Shown: positions 18,577 through 28,763, numbered from the stretch's first letter. The stretch: DNA of 32,645 nucleotides from Alphaproteobacteria bacterium RIFCSPHIGHO2_12_FULL_66_14 (GCA_001767945.1 MEMN01000046.1:679-33323), one strand, 5' to 3'. Notes: generated from the letters alone by a model not told the origin. Translations and numbers: made by a program.

Positions 18577-18591
18577 CCCCAACTTGATCAC
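18577..18591 (+). promoter_or_regulatory. EPS box E: CCCCAAC-TTGATCAC, -10-like GACAAT at 18614-18619
   Basis: Motif member, 22 bp to the -10-like hexamer; upstream of wcaJ-like gene. Confidence 0.6.
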
Positions 18592-18657
18592 AACACCGGA
18601 TGCGACCGGCGTGGACAATCTAGCCATATCGTCGGGATCCACCTGTGGGAGCGCCAG

Positions 18658-20157
18658 ATGAAATCCGCCATCAGGCCGCAAGTTGCTGCTGTTTCCCTGA
18701 CGCCCTCTCTTGGAAGCCGGGAGCGGGCTGTCATTCCAGCCAATGGCTTCGACGGTGGCACCACCATCTCGGAGGCAATCGTCACCCGACTGGTCGCCGC
18801 TTTCGATGGCGTCGCGATCCTCGCTACCGGCGCTGGCGCCATGCATTGGGACACCTCGTCGATCGACTGGCGCCTCGAAGGCCTGGTCGTGCTGCTGGGC
18901 ACAGTGCTCGGCATCAACTTCCTTCATCTGGCGGGGGCGCATCGCTTCTCGCAGTTCGGCCATCTCGACGGCGCCCTGGGGCGGGTCTTGCTCGGCTGGC
19001 TGCTCACGCTCGCCACGTTGTTTGCGGCTACCTTCGCGATCGAGCCGGTCACGGCTGTCGATGGATCGTGGATTGGACTGTGGTTTGCCGGCGGAGTGAC
19101 GTTGCTGGCGGCAAGCCGCCTCGCGCTTCATCGCAAGATGCAACACTGGAGCCGCGACCGCCGGCTCGGCGAGCGCATTGCGATCGTTGGCGCCGGAGCC
19201 GTCGCGCAACACCTGCTGCGCAGCCTCAATGGCACAACCGGCACCGATCTGCGCATCGTCGGCGTCTACGACGACGAAGTCGCAGGATCACGGCGGCGCT
19301 GCATGGGCCACACCATTCTCGGCGGCATCGACGACCTGGTGCGTGATGTGCGCCAGCATGGCATCGATACGGTGATCGTGGCGTTGCCGATGTCGGCCGA
19401 TCACCAGCTTGTCGAGACGTTGAACAAGCTCAGCGTCGTTCCCGTCGATGTCCGGCTCTGCCCCGACAGCTTCGGCCTACGTCTCGGGTCGGTCTCGGTG
19501 AGCCATATCGGCGGGCATACATTCCTCAACGCGATCGACCGACCGCTGCGCGACTGGAAGTGGATTGCCAAGAACATCGAGGACCGGCTTGTCGCGGCCG
19601 CGATCCTGGCACTGATCGCACCGCTGCTGCTGACAATCGCACTGCTCATCAAGGTCGACAGCCCGGGGCCTGCGCTCTTTCGCCAGAAGCGCTACGGCTT
19701 CAACAATCGGCTGATCGAGGTCTGGAAGTTCCGCACCATGTACCAGGAAATGACCGACGCCAGCGCCCAGCAGCTGACGCGACGCAACGATCCCAGAATC
19801 ACCCGGATCGGCGCGTTCCTGCGGCGGACCAGCCTCGATGAGCTGCCGCAGTTCATGAACGTGCTACGCGGAGACATGTCGGTGGTCGGTCCACGTCCGC
19901 ACGCGACGGCCGCCAAGGCAGGTGCGCTCCTCTATCAGGAAGCCGTCAAGCACTATGACGCCCGCCATCGCGTGAAGCCCGGAATCACGGGCTGGGCCCA
20001 GGTCAACGGCTGGCGCGGCGAAACCGACACAGTCGACCAGATACGAAAGCGCGTGGAGCATGACCTCTATTACATCGAGCATTGGTCGATCGCATTCGAC
20101 CTCAAGATCATCCTGCGCACGGCCTTCGGCGGCTTTGCCGGCCGCAACGCCTTCTGA
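18658..20157 (+). CDS. wcaJ: Undecaprenyl-phosphate glucose phosphotransferase (WcaJ/GumD-like)
   Basis: C-terminal bacterial sugar transferase domain: SPGPALFRQKRYGFNNRLIEVWKFRTMY...RTSLDELPQFMNVLRGDMSVVGPRPHA...VKPGITGWAQVNGWRGETDT. Confidence 0.95.
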   Translation: MKSAIRPQVAAVSLTPSLGSRERAVIPANGFDGGTTISEAIVTRLVAAFDGVAILATGAGAMHWDTSSIDWRLEGLVVLLGTVLGINFLHLAGAHRFSQFGHLDGALGRVLLGWLLTLATLFAATFAIEPVTAVDGSWIGLWFAGGVTLLAASRLALHRKMQHWSRDRRLGERIAIVGAGAVAQHLLRSLNGTTGTDLRIVGVYDDEVAGSRRRCMGHTILGGIDDLVRDVRQHGIDTVIVALPMSADHQLVETLNKLSVVPVDVRLCPDSFGLRLGSVSVSHIGGHTFLNAIDRPLRDWKWIAKNIEDRLVAAAILALIAPLLLTIALLIKVDSPGPALFRQKRYGFNNRLIEVWKFRTMYQEMTDASAQQLTRRNDPRITRIGAFLRRTSLDELPQFMNVLRGDMSVVGPRPHATAAKAGALLYQEAVKHYDARHRVKPGITGWAQVNGWRGETDTVDQIRKRVEHDLYYIEHWSIAFDLKIILRTAFGGFAGRNAF

Positions 20158-20176
20158 GCGGCGCGGCGGACCGCCG

Positions 20177-21364
20177 ATGCGCTGCCTGTGGCTGACCTTG
20201 GCGGACCCCGAACCCCGCCATAACGGCCAGTTTATCTACTCCGGCGGACTGATCGACTCGATGGCCGGAGCGGGCAGCGAAATCGAGGTGCTGGGACTGA
20301 GGCGCCCGGAGTCGCGCAAGGGAAATGGCTGGCGGGAGGAGCGTGTGGTGTGGTGGTTGCCGAGCGACACTCCGCATTCACACTGGGGCAGCCTGGCTTC
20401 CGCTCTTCCTCACACGGCGTACCGATGTCGGACGGCCGGAATGCGCCGCACCCTCGATGAACTGCTGGCGTATGGCGACTGGGATGGCATTGTCTTCGAC
20501 GGAATTTCGGTCGGCTGGGCATTGCCGCACGTGCTCGATCACTACGCCGGCAGGGCCGATCGTCCACGCCTGATCTATGTCTCGCACAATCACGAGGAAA
20601 GCGTACGGGCCCAGATTGCCGAGAGCCAGCCGCTGTTCCTCAAGCGGCAGGCCGTCCGGTTCGACGCGCTCAAGGTATCATGGCTGGAGCGCGACCTGGT
20701 CGACTCGGTGGACTTCGTCACCGCCATTACGCCTGAAGATCTCTCGCTTTATCGCCGCCGGCGATGCGACAAGCCGATGGGCGTGCTGACGCCAGGATAC
20801 TGCGGTCGCCGGGTCGAGACGCGACGCATCTCGGAGGCGTTGCCCCGTCGCGCCGTCATCGTCGGCAGCTACGACTGGATCGCCAAGCGCATGAACCTCG
20901 CCGAGTTCGTCGACGTCGCCGACCCGATGTTCGCCGAGGCAGACGCCGAGCTTCAGGCAGTGGGCAGTGCCGATGAAGGATTCCTGGCACAGCTCCGGCA
21001 AAAGGTCGCCGCCACCGAGTTCACCGGCACGGTCCCCGAGATCGGACCCTATCTCGACAATGCCCGCATCGCGATCGTGCCGGAGCGCAACGGCGGCGGC
21101 TTCAAGCTCAAGGTCCTGGAGTATGTCTTCAACCGGGTGCCGGTGTTCGCGCTGACCGGCTCTTTTGCCGGCGTGCCATTGCGGCACAACGACAGCGTCA
21201 TGCTGTTCCCCGATCATGCATCGCTGGCGCACGGCGTACTGGAGGCGATCGACGACGTCGAGTTGCTGAATCGCCTTCAGGAACGGGCCTTTGTCGCCTG
21301 TCGCGACCAGTTCGACTGGTCGAGCCGCGGCCGCCAGATCCTGTCGGCGATCACGACGTCATGA
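20177..21364 (+). CDS. Glycosyltransferase
   Basis: N-terminal MRCLWLTLADPEPRHNGQFIYSGGLIDSMAGAG; C-terminal IAIVPERNGGGFKLKVLEYVFNRVPVFAL. Start trimmed from track 20060 to ATG 20177. Confidence 0.85.
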   Translation: MRCLWLTLADPEPRHNGQFIYSGGLIDSMAGAGSEIEVLGLRRPESRKGNGWREERVVWWLPSDTPHSHWGSLASALPHTAYRCRTAGMRRTLDELLAYGDWDGIVFDGISVGWALPHVLDHYAGRADRPRLIYVSHNHEESVRAQIAESQPLFLKRQAVRFDALKVSWLERDLVDSVDFVTAITPEDLSLYRRRRCDKPMGVLTPGYCGRRVETRRISEALPRRAVIVGSYDWIAKRMNLAEFVDVADPMFAEADAELQAVGSADEGFLAQLRQKVAATEFTGTVPEIGPYLDNARIAIVPERNGGGFKLKVLEYVFNRVPVFALTGSFAGVPLRHNDSVMLFPDHASLAHGVLEAIDDVELLNRLQERAFVACRDQFDWSSRGRQILSAITTS

Positions 21365-22707
21365 CCCTGGCAGCGACCCGTCTCCAGGCCGTCGACCGAC
21401 GCTTGACCGGTGTCGATTTAGCATTGATCGCACTTTTCCTGCTCGGTCTCTACCTCGGCGTCTCGCTGCAGATCACATCGAAGATCCCGCTCACCTGCGC
21501 GCCATCCGGGTTTGCCGGCCTCATTTTGCTCTGGCGTCGCCGCGACGACATTCAGCCGCGACATCTGGCCGGGCTGCTGGGCGTGATCGTGCTTTATCTT
21601 GCCTCGATCGTGATCGCGAGCGATCTCGCCTTCCTCAGCAAGCGCTTCACCGGCTTGCTGCAGCTCACCTATGGCATGGTGATTTCCTATGGCTTGTTCC
21701 TGACGCTGATCCGTGGCGAACGCCGGCAGATTGCCTGGATTCTGCTGGGCTTCTGCCTTGCCATCATCGTCGGCTGCATTCTCGAAAGCCATACCGGCCT
21801 GCGCGCGATCAGCGACAGGGTACGCGACCGGCTCTACGATGCCGGAACGGTTTATGACGCCGACCTGCGCGACCAGCTTCTTTATGGCCGCATCCGGCCC
21901 AAACTGTTCACCTCCGAGCCGTCCGCCGTCACCTTCGCCTATACTCATTATTGCGCGGTGTGGCTGATCGTCAGCCCTTGGCGCTGGAAGCTTCCGATCT
22001 ATCTCTGCCTGGTCGGGTTGGCGTTCGTGGTGCTGCCTGGGCCGACCTTGGTGCTGATGCTGCTGCTGATGATCCCTTATCTGATCTTCCTGTCGGGAGG
22101 GGCGAACCGTCGTTCGCCGACACGGATCGTCGGTGCGATCGCATTGTCCGTGCTGTTGCTCGGCGTCACCGTCGCCGTCGGCCAGTCCCTCTTCGCTGCC
22201 CGTCTGAACGAGCTGGCACGCGGAGAAGATGCGAGTTTCTTCTACCGCTTCACCGGGCCGATGCTCGTGGCTTTCGACATGTTCCGTCACCATCCGTGGG
22301 CCGGCGCCGGCCTCACCGGAGAGCCGTTCATCGCCGACAATGTGATGAACGTCTATATGAACTCCCCCTCGTTCCAGGCGGCCTGGAAGATCACCCGCAT
22401 TGGCGACGTGCTGACGAACTATTTTTGGCTGCACTGGATCTATCTTGGCCTGGTCGGTGGAGTGATCATGTTCGTCGCTCTCTCGGTCTGGCTCCGGATG
22501 CTGGGGGTGCCGAGCGTCCTTTACTGCTGGGCGGTATGGCTCATCCTGGGGCAAGCCTCGGGCTCCTACGTCGGGCCCAAAACGTGGGCGGTGTTGCTGA
22601 TCGCCGCGGCGACATCGATCTTGAATGTCGGTGCCATCCAACGCGAGAGCGCCGGTCAGCCGTGGCGACCGCCGTTCCCACGCGCGGCGCCGAGGTTGGC
22701 CGCATGA
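21361..22707 (+). CDS. Polytopic membrane protein, probable Wzy-type EPS polymerase / O-antigen ligase-like
   Basis: Many hydrophobic segments, large loop before HPWAGAGLTGEPF, context in EPS locus. Confidence 0.75.
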   Translation: MTLAATRLQAVDRRLTGVDLALIALFLLGLYLGVSLQITSKIPLTCAPSGFAGLILLWRRRDDIQPRHLAGLLGVIVLYLASIVIASDLAFLSKRFTGLLQLTYGMVISYGLFLTLIRGERRQIAWILLGFCLAIIVGCILESHTGLRAISDRVRDRLYDAGTVYDADLRDQLLYGRIRPKLFTSEPSAVTFAYTHYCAVWLIVSPWRWKLPIYLCLVGLAFVVLPGPTLVLMLLLMIPYLIFLSGGANRRSPTRIVGAIALSVLLLGVTVAVGQSLFAARLNELARGEDASFFYRFTGPMLVAFDMFRHHPWAGAGLTGEPFIADNVMNVYMNSPSFQAAWKITRIGDVLTNYFWLHWIYLGLVGGVIMFVALSVWLRMLGVPSVLYCWAVWLILGQASGSYVGPKTWAVLLIAAATSILNVGAIQRESAGQPWRPPFPRAAPRLAA

Positions 22708-23975
22708 CGCCGGCCGATCCCCGACGCCGGCGTATGCTGGGCATGGGCGCCGGCCTCACGCTGGCGGGCCTGCCTATGGCGGCGATCGCCCAATCATCGC
22801 CGCGTGCAACCGATCGCGCCATGCTGTCAGCGGCAGCGTTTGGCGCTCGCGGCGACGGCACCACCGACGATACCGCCGCTCTCCAAGCGGCGCTCGACAG
22901 GACATTCGCGCCCGGCGGTCCCGGCTTTCTCGTCATTCCGCCCGGCACATACCGGGTGACCCGCACGTTGCGCGTGGCGACTGCGCGCGGAGAAAAAGGC
23001 AACATCGGGTATCGCCATGGCATCCTGGCACATGGTGCCAGGCTCGCCTCGGCGATCTCCGATGGCAGCAACGTCTTGGAGTTCATCAGCCATTCCACCG
23101 TCCGTTTCCTGCTCATCGAAGGACTGGACATCACCGGTAATGGCCGGGAAGGACATGGCATCCTGCTCGAGTGCGAGCATAAGGAGCACTATCTTTACAA
23201 CTTCTGCCTGCGTGACGTGGTCGTGCAGGGCTGCGGCGGCGACGGCTGCCGCATGATGGGCAACGTCTTCGAAGGCCAGGTGATCAACACCTACCTGCGC
23301 GACAACCGCAAGAACGGCATGACGCTCGGTCACGGGGCGCGTGCCGGCATCCTGTCGGCAATCCACGTGTTCGGCTGCGTGTTCGGCCAGAACGGCCAGT
23401 ATGGCGTTGCCATGGTCAACGGCTGCTACGACGCGGCTTTCCATGGCTGCTACTTCTTGCTGAATGGCAAGCATGGGCTCGCCGCCTTGAACGGCTGCAC
23501 CCTGCTGTCCAACTGCGGCTTCGAGAACAATCACGAAGCCGCCGCGGACTTCGACAAAGGCGGCCCCGGCATCTGGCTGCAGGGCTTCGGGACGCTGATC
23601 GGCTGCACCGCCTACTCCATGTTCAAGCAGAAGCGACTGATCGATGCCTATGTCGTCGGCCAGTTCGTGATGATCGGCTGCGCAGGCAGCGGCGACGCGC
23701 GCGCCAAGGGCGCCGGTCTCGCCCGCCTCGACGGCGAGAAGAAGGCGCGCGCCACCGTGATCGCGCCGAGCGGTACCATCGAGTACGTCAAGGATTTCGA
23801 CGCTGTCGAGATCTCGGCCCACGACGGCGGCGGTGTGCGGTTCGGCGCGCACTGGCAAAGTCGCAACCTCGCCCAGCTCGGTGCCTATCGGCTGTGGATC
23901 GACGCAAAAGGCCGGCTAAGGCTCAAGAATGGCGCGCCGACGTCGGACGAGGATGGCCGCGCGATAGGCGCCTGA
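22704..23975 (+). CDS. Tat-exported right-handed beta-helix (pectate-lyase-like) protein
   Basis: Tat-like RRRRMLGMGAGLTLAGLPMAAIAQ; AFGARGDGTTDDTAALQAALD...FLVIPPGTYRV; repeated short Gly/Asn-rich beta-helix rungs. Confidence 0.85.
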   Translation: MTPADPRRRRMLGMGAGLTLAGLPMAAIAQSSPRATDRAMLSAAAFGARGDGTTDDTAALQAALDRTFAPGGPGFLVIPPGTYRVTRTLRVATARGEKGNIGYRHGILAHGARLASAISDGSNVLEFISHSTVRFLLIEGLDITGNGREGHGILLECEHKEHYLYNFCLRDVVVQGCGGDGCRMMGNVFEGQVINTYLRDNRKNGMTLGHGARAGILSAIHVFGCVFGQNGQYGVAMVNGCYDAAFHGCYFLLNGKHGLAALNGCTLLSNCGFENNHEAAADFDKGGPGIWLQGFGTLIGCTAYSMFKQKRLIDAYVVGQFVMIGCAGSGDARAKGAGLARLDGEKKARATVIAPSGTIEYVKDFDAVEISAHDGGGVRFGAHWQSRNLAQLGAYRLWIDAKGRLRLKNGAPTSDEDGRAIGA

Positions 23976-25448
23976 GCGCAGGTCCTGCCTTGTCTCCGGC
24001 CACGCCAGCAGCACCAGCAGGATCGCCAGGAGAGCCATGGCACCGACTGCCGTCACCGCCTGCACAGACACCTCGCGCGACATGAACGCGCGCGCAGTCC
24101 ATGCTGCCGCGGCGGCGGCCAGGGCAGCCGACGCCGGCGGTGCGACAGCACGCCAAGTGTCGGCCACGGAGACCGGACCGCGGCGCGTCGCCAGCCAGAA
24201 GGCAACGGGCGTGCGGAGGACGAGGCCCACGATCGCCAGCGCGGCCGCGATGCCGACGGCGCCCCAGGGCAGACCGGCAATGATCGCGGCCAGGCAAAGC
24301 GCGGAATCGATCAGCGTGGCCCGCAACATCTCGCCGGTCCGGTCCTGCGTCAGGTAGAGGAGGCCCATCGTCAGCAGTACCGGTAGAAAGGTGGCTGATA
24401 CGCTGAACAGGATGGCAAGTGGCACGGCCTCCAGCCAGGAAGGCCCGAAGAGAATCTCGACCACCCAATCGGCCGCGACCGCCACAACGGCGAAGGCCGG
24501 CATGGTGAGCAGGCCCAGCTTCTGGACGATCTGGCGAAACATGGCCCGGTAACGTTCCGGCTGGTCGGCGAGCCTGCTGAGCGCCGGCATGCCCGCGGCA
24601 TAGACCGGCGCGTTGATGGTGTTCACCGGGAGCAGCAGCAGCCGCGAGGTACGCTCGTAGAGGCCGAGCACCGCCGGACCCCACAGCCAGCCGATCAGGA
24701 TCTGATCGAAGCTGCGTGCCAACGCCGTGGCGAGGCCGCTACCCGTCACCGACGCGCCGAAATGCAGCAATCCGCGCATGCCCGTGGAAGCGGGTCGTCC
24801 CGGCCGCCAGCGGCAAATCACCCAGCTGCCGACCATCAACACGGCAGGCGATACCAGCCGTTGCACAACAAGCGCCCAATAGCCTTTGCCGGCCAAGGCG
24901 AGTGCGATGGCTACGGCAAAGCCTGCATAATCGGCCACGGTTTCAAGGCCAGCTATGGCGGCGAAACGCATCTGCCGCCGCAGCAAGGCCCAATGCTGCA
25001 CGGTGAAGCCGCTCAGCACAAAGCCCAGTGCCAGCCAGCGCGTGACGGGGCCGAGTTCGGATTGGTCGTAGAATGCCGCCAGCAGTGGCGCCGCCAGCAC
25101 CAACGCCACGGCAAGCAAGATGCCGGCGGCGGCATTGATCCAGAACAACGCAGAGACCTGGGAATGCGCAAGATCGGGCTTCTGGATGGTCGCCGACGAG
25201 AGCCCGAGATCCTTCAGAAGGTCGAGGACAAGGCCAACCGCCGCGATCATCGCGAGCAGGCCGAAGGCTGCAGGTGGCAGCAGCCGCGCCAGCACCACCA
25301 GCGTGGCCATCTGCCCCAGCACGCGCACCATCTGCGCTCCCAGGAGAACAGCGCCGCCGTGCCGCGAACGGCGACCGATTTCGGCGACGAGATGGTCCGT
25401 CGCGAGCTCGGCCTCAGGCGACCGCGCGTCGCTTTTCGGAAGCGACAT
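23916..25448 (-). CDS. Wzx-like polysaccharide flippase (MOP superfamily)
   Basis: GGAVLLGAQMVRVLGQMATLVVLARLLPPAAFGLLAMIAAVGLVLDLLKDLGLSSATIQKPDL, multi-TM. ATG at 25448 replaces track start 25586. Confidence 0.9.
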   Translation of the reverse strand: MSLPKSDARSPEAELATDHLVAEIGRRSRHGGAVLLGAQMVRVLGQMATLVVLARLLPPAAFGLLAMIAAVGLVLDLLKDLGLSSATIQKPDLAHSQVSALFWINAAAGILLAVALVLAAPLLAAFYDQSELGPVTRWLALGFVLSGFTVQHWALLRRQMRFAAIAGLETVADYAGFAVAIALALAGKGYWALVVQRLVSPAVLMVGSWVICRWRPGRPASTGMRGLLHFGASVTGSGLATALARSFDQILIGWLWGPAVLGLYERTSRLLLLPVNTINAPVYAAGMPALSRLADQPERYRAMFRQIVQKLGLLTMPAFAVVAVAADWVVEILFGPSWLEAVPLAILFSVSATFLPVLLTMGLLYLTQDRTGEMLRATLIDSALCLAAIIAGLPWGAVGIAAALAIVGLVLRTPVAFWLATRRGPVSVADTWRAVAPPASAALAAAAAAWTARAFMSREVSVQAVTAVGAMALLAILLVLLAWPETRQDLRSGAYRAAILVRRRRAILEP

Positions 25449-26385
25449 TGTCGAGATACCAGCGGTAGGTAACTTCGAGGCCAGTTTGCAATGGCGTGTG
25501 TGCCCGCCAGCCGAGCGAGGCGGCATAGGACGTGTCGACCATCTTGCGCGGCGCGCCGTCCGGGCGCGATGTGTCGAAACGGACACCGCCCTTGTAGCCC
25601 ACGACCTTGCAGATCAGCCCGACCAGGTCCCGGATCGGCACGTCCGATCCGGGACCGAGATTGACGATCCCCTCGTCGGAATAATTTTGCATGAAGAAGA
25701 CCATGCCGTCGGCCGCGTCATCGACGAACAGAAACTCGCGACGCACCGCGCCGGTCCCCCAGACTTCCATCGACGGCGCGTTGGAAATCTTGGCCTGATG
25801 CGCCTTCACGATCAAAGCCGGCACGACATGGCTCTGCATCAAATCGAAGTTGTCTCCCGGTCCGTAGAGATTGGTCGGCATGACGGAAACGAAGTCGCAG
25901 CCGTACTGACGGCGGTATGCCTGGCCGAGCTTGATGCCGGCAATCTTGGCGACGGCATACCATTGGTTGGTTGGCTCGAGCGGACCGGTGAGCAGGGCGG
26001 ACTCCGGGATCGGCTGCGGCGCCAGCCGCGGATAGATGCAGGAGGAACCAAGCAGCATCAGCTTCTCGACACCAGCGCGCCTCGAGGCCTCGACGACGTT
26101 CGACTGGATCATCAGGTTGTCGTAGATGAACTCGGCCGGCCGGGTATCGTTTGCGTAGATGCCCCCCACCCTTGCTGCCGCCAGGAACACCGCCTGCGGC
26201 TTGGCCTCGCGCATCCATCGATCGAGCTGATCGGCGCGACGCAGGTCGACCGACTCGCGGGGCGCCGCGATAACGTCGCAGCCCTCACCCTGCAGGCGTC
26301 GCACCAGAGCGCTGCCCACCAGGCCGCTGTGTCCGGCGACCCAGACGCGCTTATTGCGCAGCGTGTAGGACGGGTTGATGGACAT
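25414..26385 (-). CDS. fcl: GDP-L-fucose synthase
   Basis: [18 protein letters not shown]...[43 protein letters not shown]...[13 protein letters not shown]. Confidence 0.96.
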   Translation of the reverse strand: MSINPSYTLRNKRVWVAGHSGLVGSALVRRLQGEGCDVIAAPRESVDLRRADQLDRWMREAKPQAVFLAAARVGGIYANDTRPAEFIYDNLMIQSNVVEASRRAGVEKLMLLGSSCIYPRLAPQPIPESALLTGPLEPTNQWYAVAKIAGIKLGQAYRRQYGCDFVSVMPTNLYGPGDNFDLMQSHVVPALIVKAHQAKISNAPSMEVWGTGAVRREFLFVDDAADGMVFFMQNYSDEGIVNLGPGSDVPIRDLVGLICKVVGYKGGVRFDTSRPDGAPRKMVDTSYAASLGWRAHTPLQTGLEVTYRWYLDNVASEKRRAVA

Positions 26386-27442
26386 GACGATTCCCCATTC
26401 CTTTCAAGACGATGCGGTCGGCCTCGACCATTTCTGCCACGAGTTGCTCGAAGGTCGTTCGGTGACGCCAGCCCAGCTTGGTGAGGGCTTTCGCCGGATC
26501 CCCCAGCAGCAAGTCGACCTCCGTCGGGCGCCGATAGGCAGGATCAAGGGCCACGAGTACGTCGCCCGTCCGGTTGCAGCAGCCCTGCTCGGCCTCGCCG
26601 GAACCGCGCCATTCGATGCTGCGACCGATCTGGCGGAAGGCGAGTTCGACGAATTCGCGCACCGTATGGGTCTCGCCGGTGGCGAGCACGTAGTCATCGG
26701 GCTGCTCCTGCTGGAGGATCTGCCACATTCCCTCGACATAGTCGCGCGCATGACCCCAGTCCCGCTTGGCGTCGAGGTTGCCGAGATAGAGCCGCTCCTG
26801 GTAGCCGCACTCGATCGCGGCGACCGCACGGGTGATCTTGCGGGTGACGAAAGTCTCGCCGCGAATGGGCGACTCGTGATTGAACAGGATGCCGTTGGAG
26901 GCATGCATGCCGTATGCCTCGCGGTAATTCACCGTGATCCAGTAGGCATAGAGCTTGGCCACTGCATAGGGGCTGCGCGGATAGAACGGTGTCAGTTCAC
27001 GCTGCGGCGTCTCGCGCACCTTGCCGAAGAGCTCGGAAGTCGATGCCTGGTAGAACCGAACATGGTCCTGCATGTGCAGGATGCGGATTGCCTCGAGCAG
27101 GCGCAGGGTGCCCAGCGCGTCGGTGTTTGCCGTGTACTCCGGCGACTCGAAACTCACCTGCACGTGGCTTTGCGCCGCCAGATTGTAGACCTCGGTCGGC
27201 TTCACTTCGGCGAGCAGCCTGATCAGGTTGGTCGAGTCGGTCATGTCGCCGTAGTGCAGGAACAGTCTGACGTCGCTTTCGTGGCGGTCGCGGTAGAGGT
27301 AGTCGATGCGCCCTGTATTGAGCGAGGAGGAGCGTCGCTTGATGCCATGGACGACGTAGCCACGGCCGAGCAGGAAATCGGCGAGATACGCGCCATCCTG
27401 GCCGGTTATCCCGGTGATGAGGGCGGTCTTGTCGTTTGGCAT
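26351..27442 (-). CDS. gmd: GDP-mannose 4,6-dehydratase
   Basis: [50 protein letters not shown]...[12 protein letters not shown]...[28 protein letters not shown]. Start trimmed from track 27901. Confidence 0.97.
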   Translation of the reverse strand: MPNDKTALITGITGQDGAYLADFLLGRGYVVHGIKRRSSSLNTGRIDYLYRDRHESDVRLFLHYGDMTDSTNLIRLLAEVKPTEVYNLAAQSHVQVSFESPEYTANTDALGTLRLLEAIRILHMQDHVRFYQASTSELFGKVRETPQRELTPFYPRSPYAVAKLYAYWITVNYREAYGMHASNGILFNHESPIRGETFVTRKITRAVAAIECGYQERLYLGNLDAKRDWGHARDYVEGMWQILQQEQPDDYVLATGETHTVREFVELAFRQIGRSIEWRGSGEAEQGCCNRTGDVLVALDPAYRRPTEVDLLLGDPAKALTKLGWRHRTTFEQLVAEMVEADRIVLKGMGNRHVHQPVLHAAQ

Positions 27443-27458
27443 GCTGGCGACCTTCCGT

Positions 27459-28622
27459 TCAGGAGAAGACGATCTGTTCGGCAACCCGGTCCCATGAATA
27501 GGCACCAAGCACGTGGCGTTGCGCGGCCATGGCCATGCGCTCGAGTCGAGCCGGATCAGAAATGGCGCTGAGGATCGCGGCGGCCAACGCGGCGGGGTCG
27601 GCACGATCGACCAGGAACCCGTGGCGTCCCCCGTCGACCAGTTCGGGCAGGCCGTTGCGCGCCAACCCCATGACCGGCGTGCGCGAGGCCATGGCCTCCA
27701 GATAGACCTGGCCCCACGGATCGTTGAGCATCGGCTGCACGAGCAGGGTCGACTCGCGGTAGAGGCGCTGCAGTTCGGACCACGGCAGGCGGGGACGGAA
27801 ATCGATGCCATGCCGCGATCCGATGAACTCGCGACTGCGCTCATCCCCGACGATGGTGAGAGCGACGTCGTCACGTTGGCGTCGGACCTCGGCAAAGGCA
27901 TCGAGCAACAGCATCCCGCCTTTGGCCTGGAACAAGTGCTTGGCGACGAATAGCAGCGCCGGTCGCGAATAATCCTTGGGCCCGAACCACGGCTCGATCG
28001 CCCCCATGCCGGAGCCGACTGCGGTCACACGATCGGCCGGCAGCCCGTAATGGGCAATGAGGTTGTCGCGCACATAGGCGCCGAAGGTGAAGATGTGCGC
28101 CAACCCGGCAAGTGCCTCGCGCTCGGTGTCCTCGAAGGCATGCAATGCCCTGGCGGTGTAACGGTCGGCATGGACGTGGTAGCGGCGCGCCAGCGCCCAG
28201 CTATGGTCGCAATAAAGATAGTGCTTCGTGCCGCGGATCAGGTCGCTCGCCGGCAAGTCGAGGGTCCCGGTGTGCAGCACGTGACGTATGCCGAGATGCT
28301 CCGCCTGCCTTGTCACTTCGTCGGCCATGCGGCGACGTGCGCGACGGCTGCGCAGGATCTGCTCGCCGCTGACCGGTCGACCGTGGCCAGCCAACATGTC
28401 GCGCGCCGCAATGCCAAGCTTTGCCAGTTTACCGAGGCGCGGGTAGATCGCCTCGACGACGACGCCCAGCCGCTCCATGGCCTTCGACACGTTCGCCGGC
28501 GCTCCCGACCAGGAGCGCGGGTCGCGCGGGTCGCCGAACACGCAGCTCACCGCCACGCGCTCGAAGCGCGGCACGTGGAAGGCTTGTGGCCTGTCGGCCA
28601 TGAGCGGGGCGGCAACGTTCAT
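27459..28622 (-). CDS. Glycosyltransferase (GT4 family)
   Basis: [40 protein letters not shown]...[39 protein letters not shown]. Start 28622 or 28601 preferred; track start 28640 lies in the putative promoter. Confidence 0.9.
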   Translation of the reverse strand: MNVAAPLMADRPQAFHVPRFERVAVSCVFGDPRDPRSWSGAPANVSKAMERLGVVVEAIYPRLGKLAKLGIAARDMLAGHGRPVSGEQILRSRRARRRMADEVTRQAEHLGIRHVLHTGTLDLPASDLIRGTKHYLYCDHSWALARRYHVHADRYTARALHAFEDTEREALAGLAHIFTFGAYVRDNLIAHYGLPADRVTAVGSGMGAIEPWFGPKDYSRPALLFVAKHLFQAKGGMLLLDAFAEVRRQRDDVALTIVGDERSREFIGSRHGIDFRPRLPWSELQRLYRESTLLVQPMLNDPWGQVYLEAMASRTPVMGLARNGLPELVDGGRHGFLVDRADPAALAAAILSAISDPARLERMAMAAQRHVLGAYSWDRVAEQIVFS

Positions 28623-28660
28623 GATGAACCATCGAACCATCGTCCGACGCTTCGCGGCCA

Positions 28661-28675
28661 GTGATCAACCTGTGA
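28661..28675 (-). promoter_or_regulatory. EPS box F (minus): TCACAGG-TTGATCAC
   Basis: Motif member on minus strand; weak -10-like TTCGAT at 28636-28631, 24 bp away; upstream of GT-gmd-fcl-wzx unit. Confidence 0.6.
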
Positions 28676-28711
28676 CTACCCGGAAGGCTCGCCCGATCGC
28701 CTTGCGCGACA

Positions 28712-28726
28712 CCACAGATTGGTCAC
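28712..28726 (+). promoter_or_regulatory. EPS box G: CCACAGA-TTGGTCAC, -10-like AATACT at 28749-28754
   Basis: Motif member, 22 bp to the -10-like hexamer; overlaps the track's TTG start at 28719. Confidence 0.6.
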
Positions 28727-28763
28727 CGTGGCGTCGCGCATGTTCGCCAATACTCAGTGGCAC

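Noticed and set aside
21418-22641. 407-aa minus ORF opposite the polymerase gene
   Set aside because: Shadow ORF; His/Gln/Asp-rich composition, and the plus strand encodes a convincing polytopic membrane protein.
23280-23287. GTGATCAA inside the beta-helix CDS as an EPS box
   Set aside because: Internal to a CDS with no promoter context; compatible with chance occurrence of an 8-mer.
26375-27571. 398-aa plus ORF opposite gmd
   Set aside because: Antisense to an unambiguous gmd; no domain signal.
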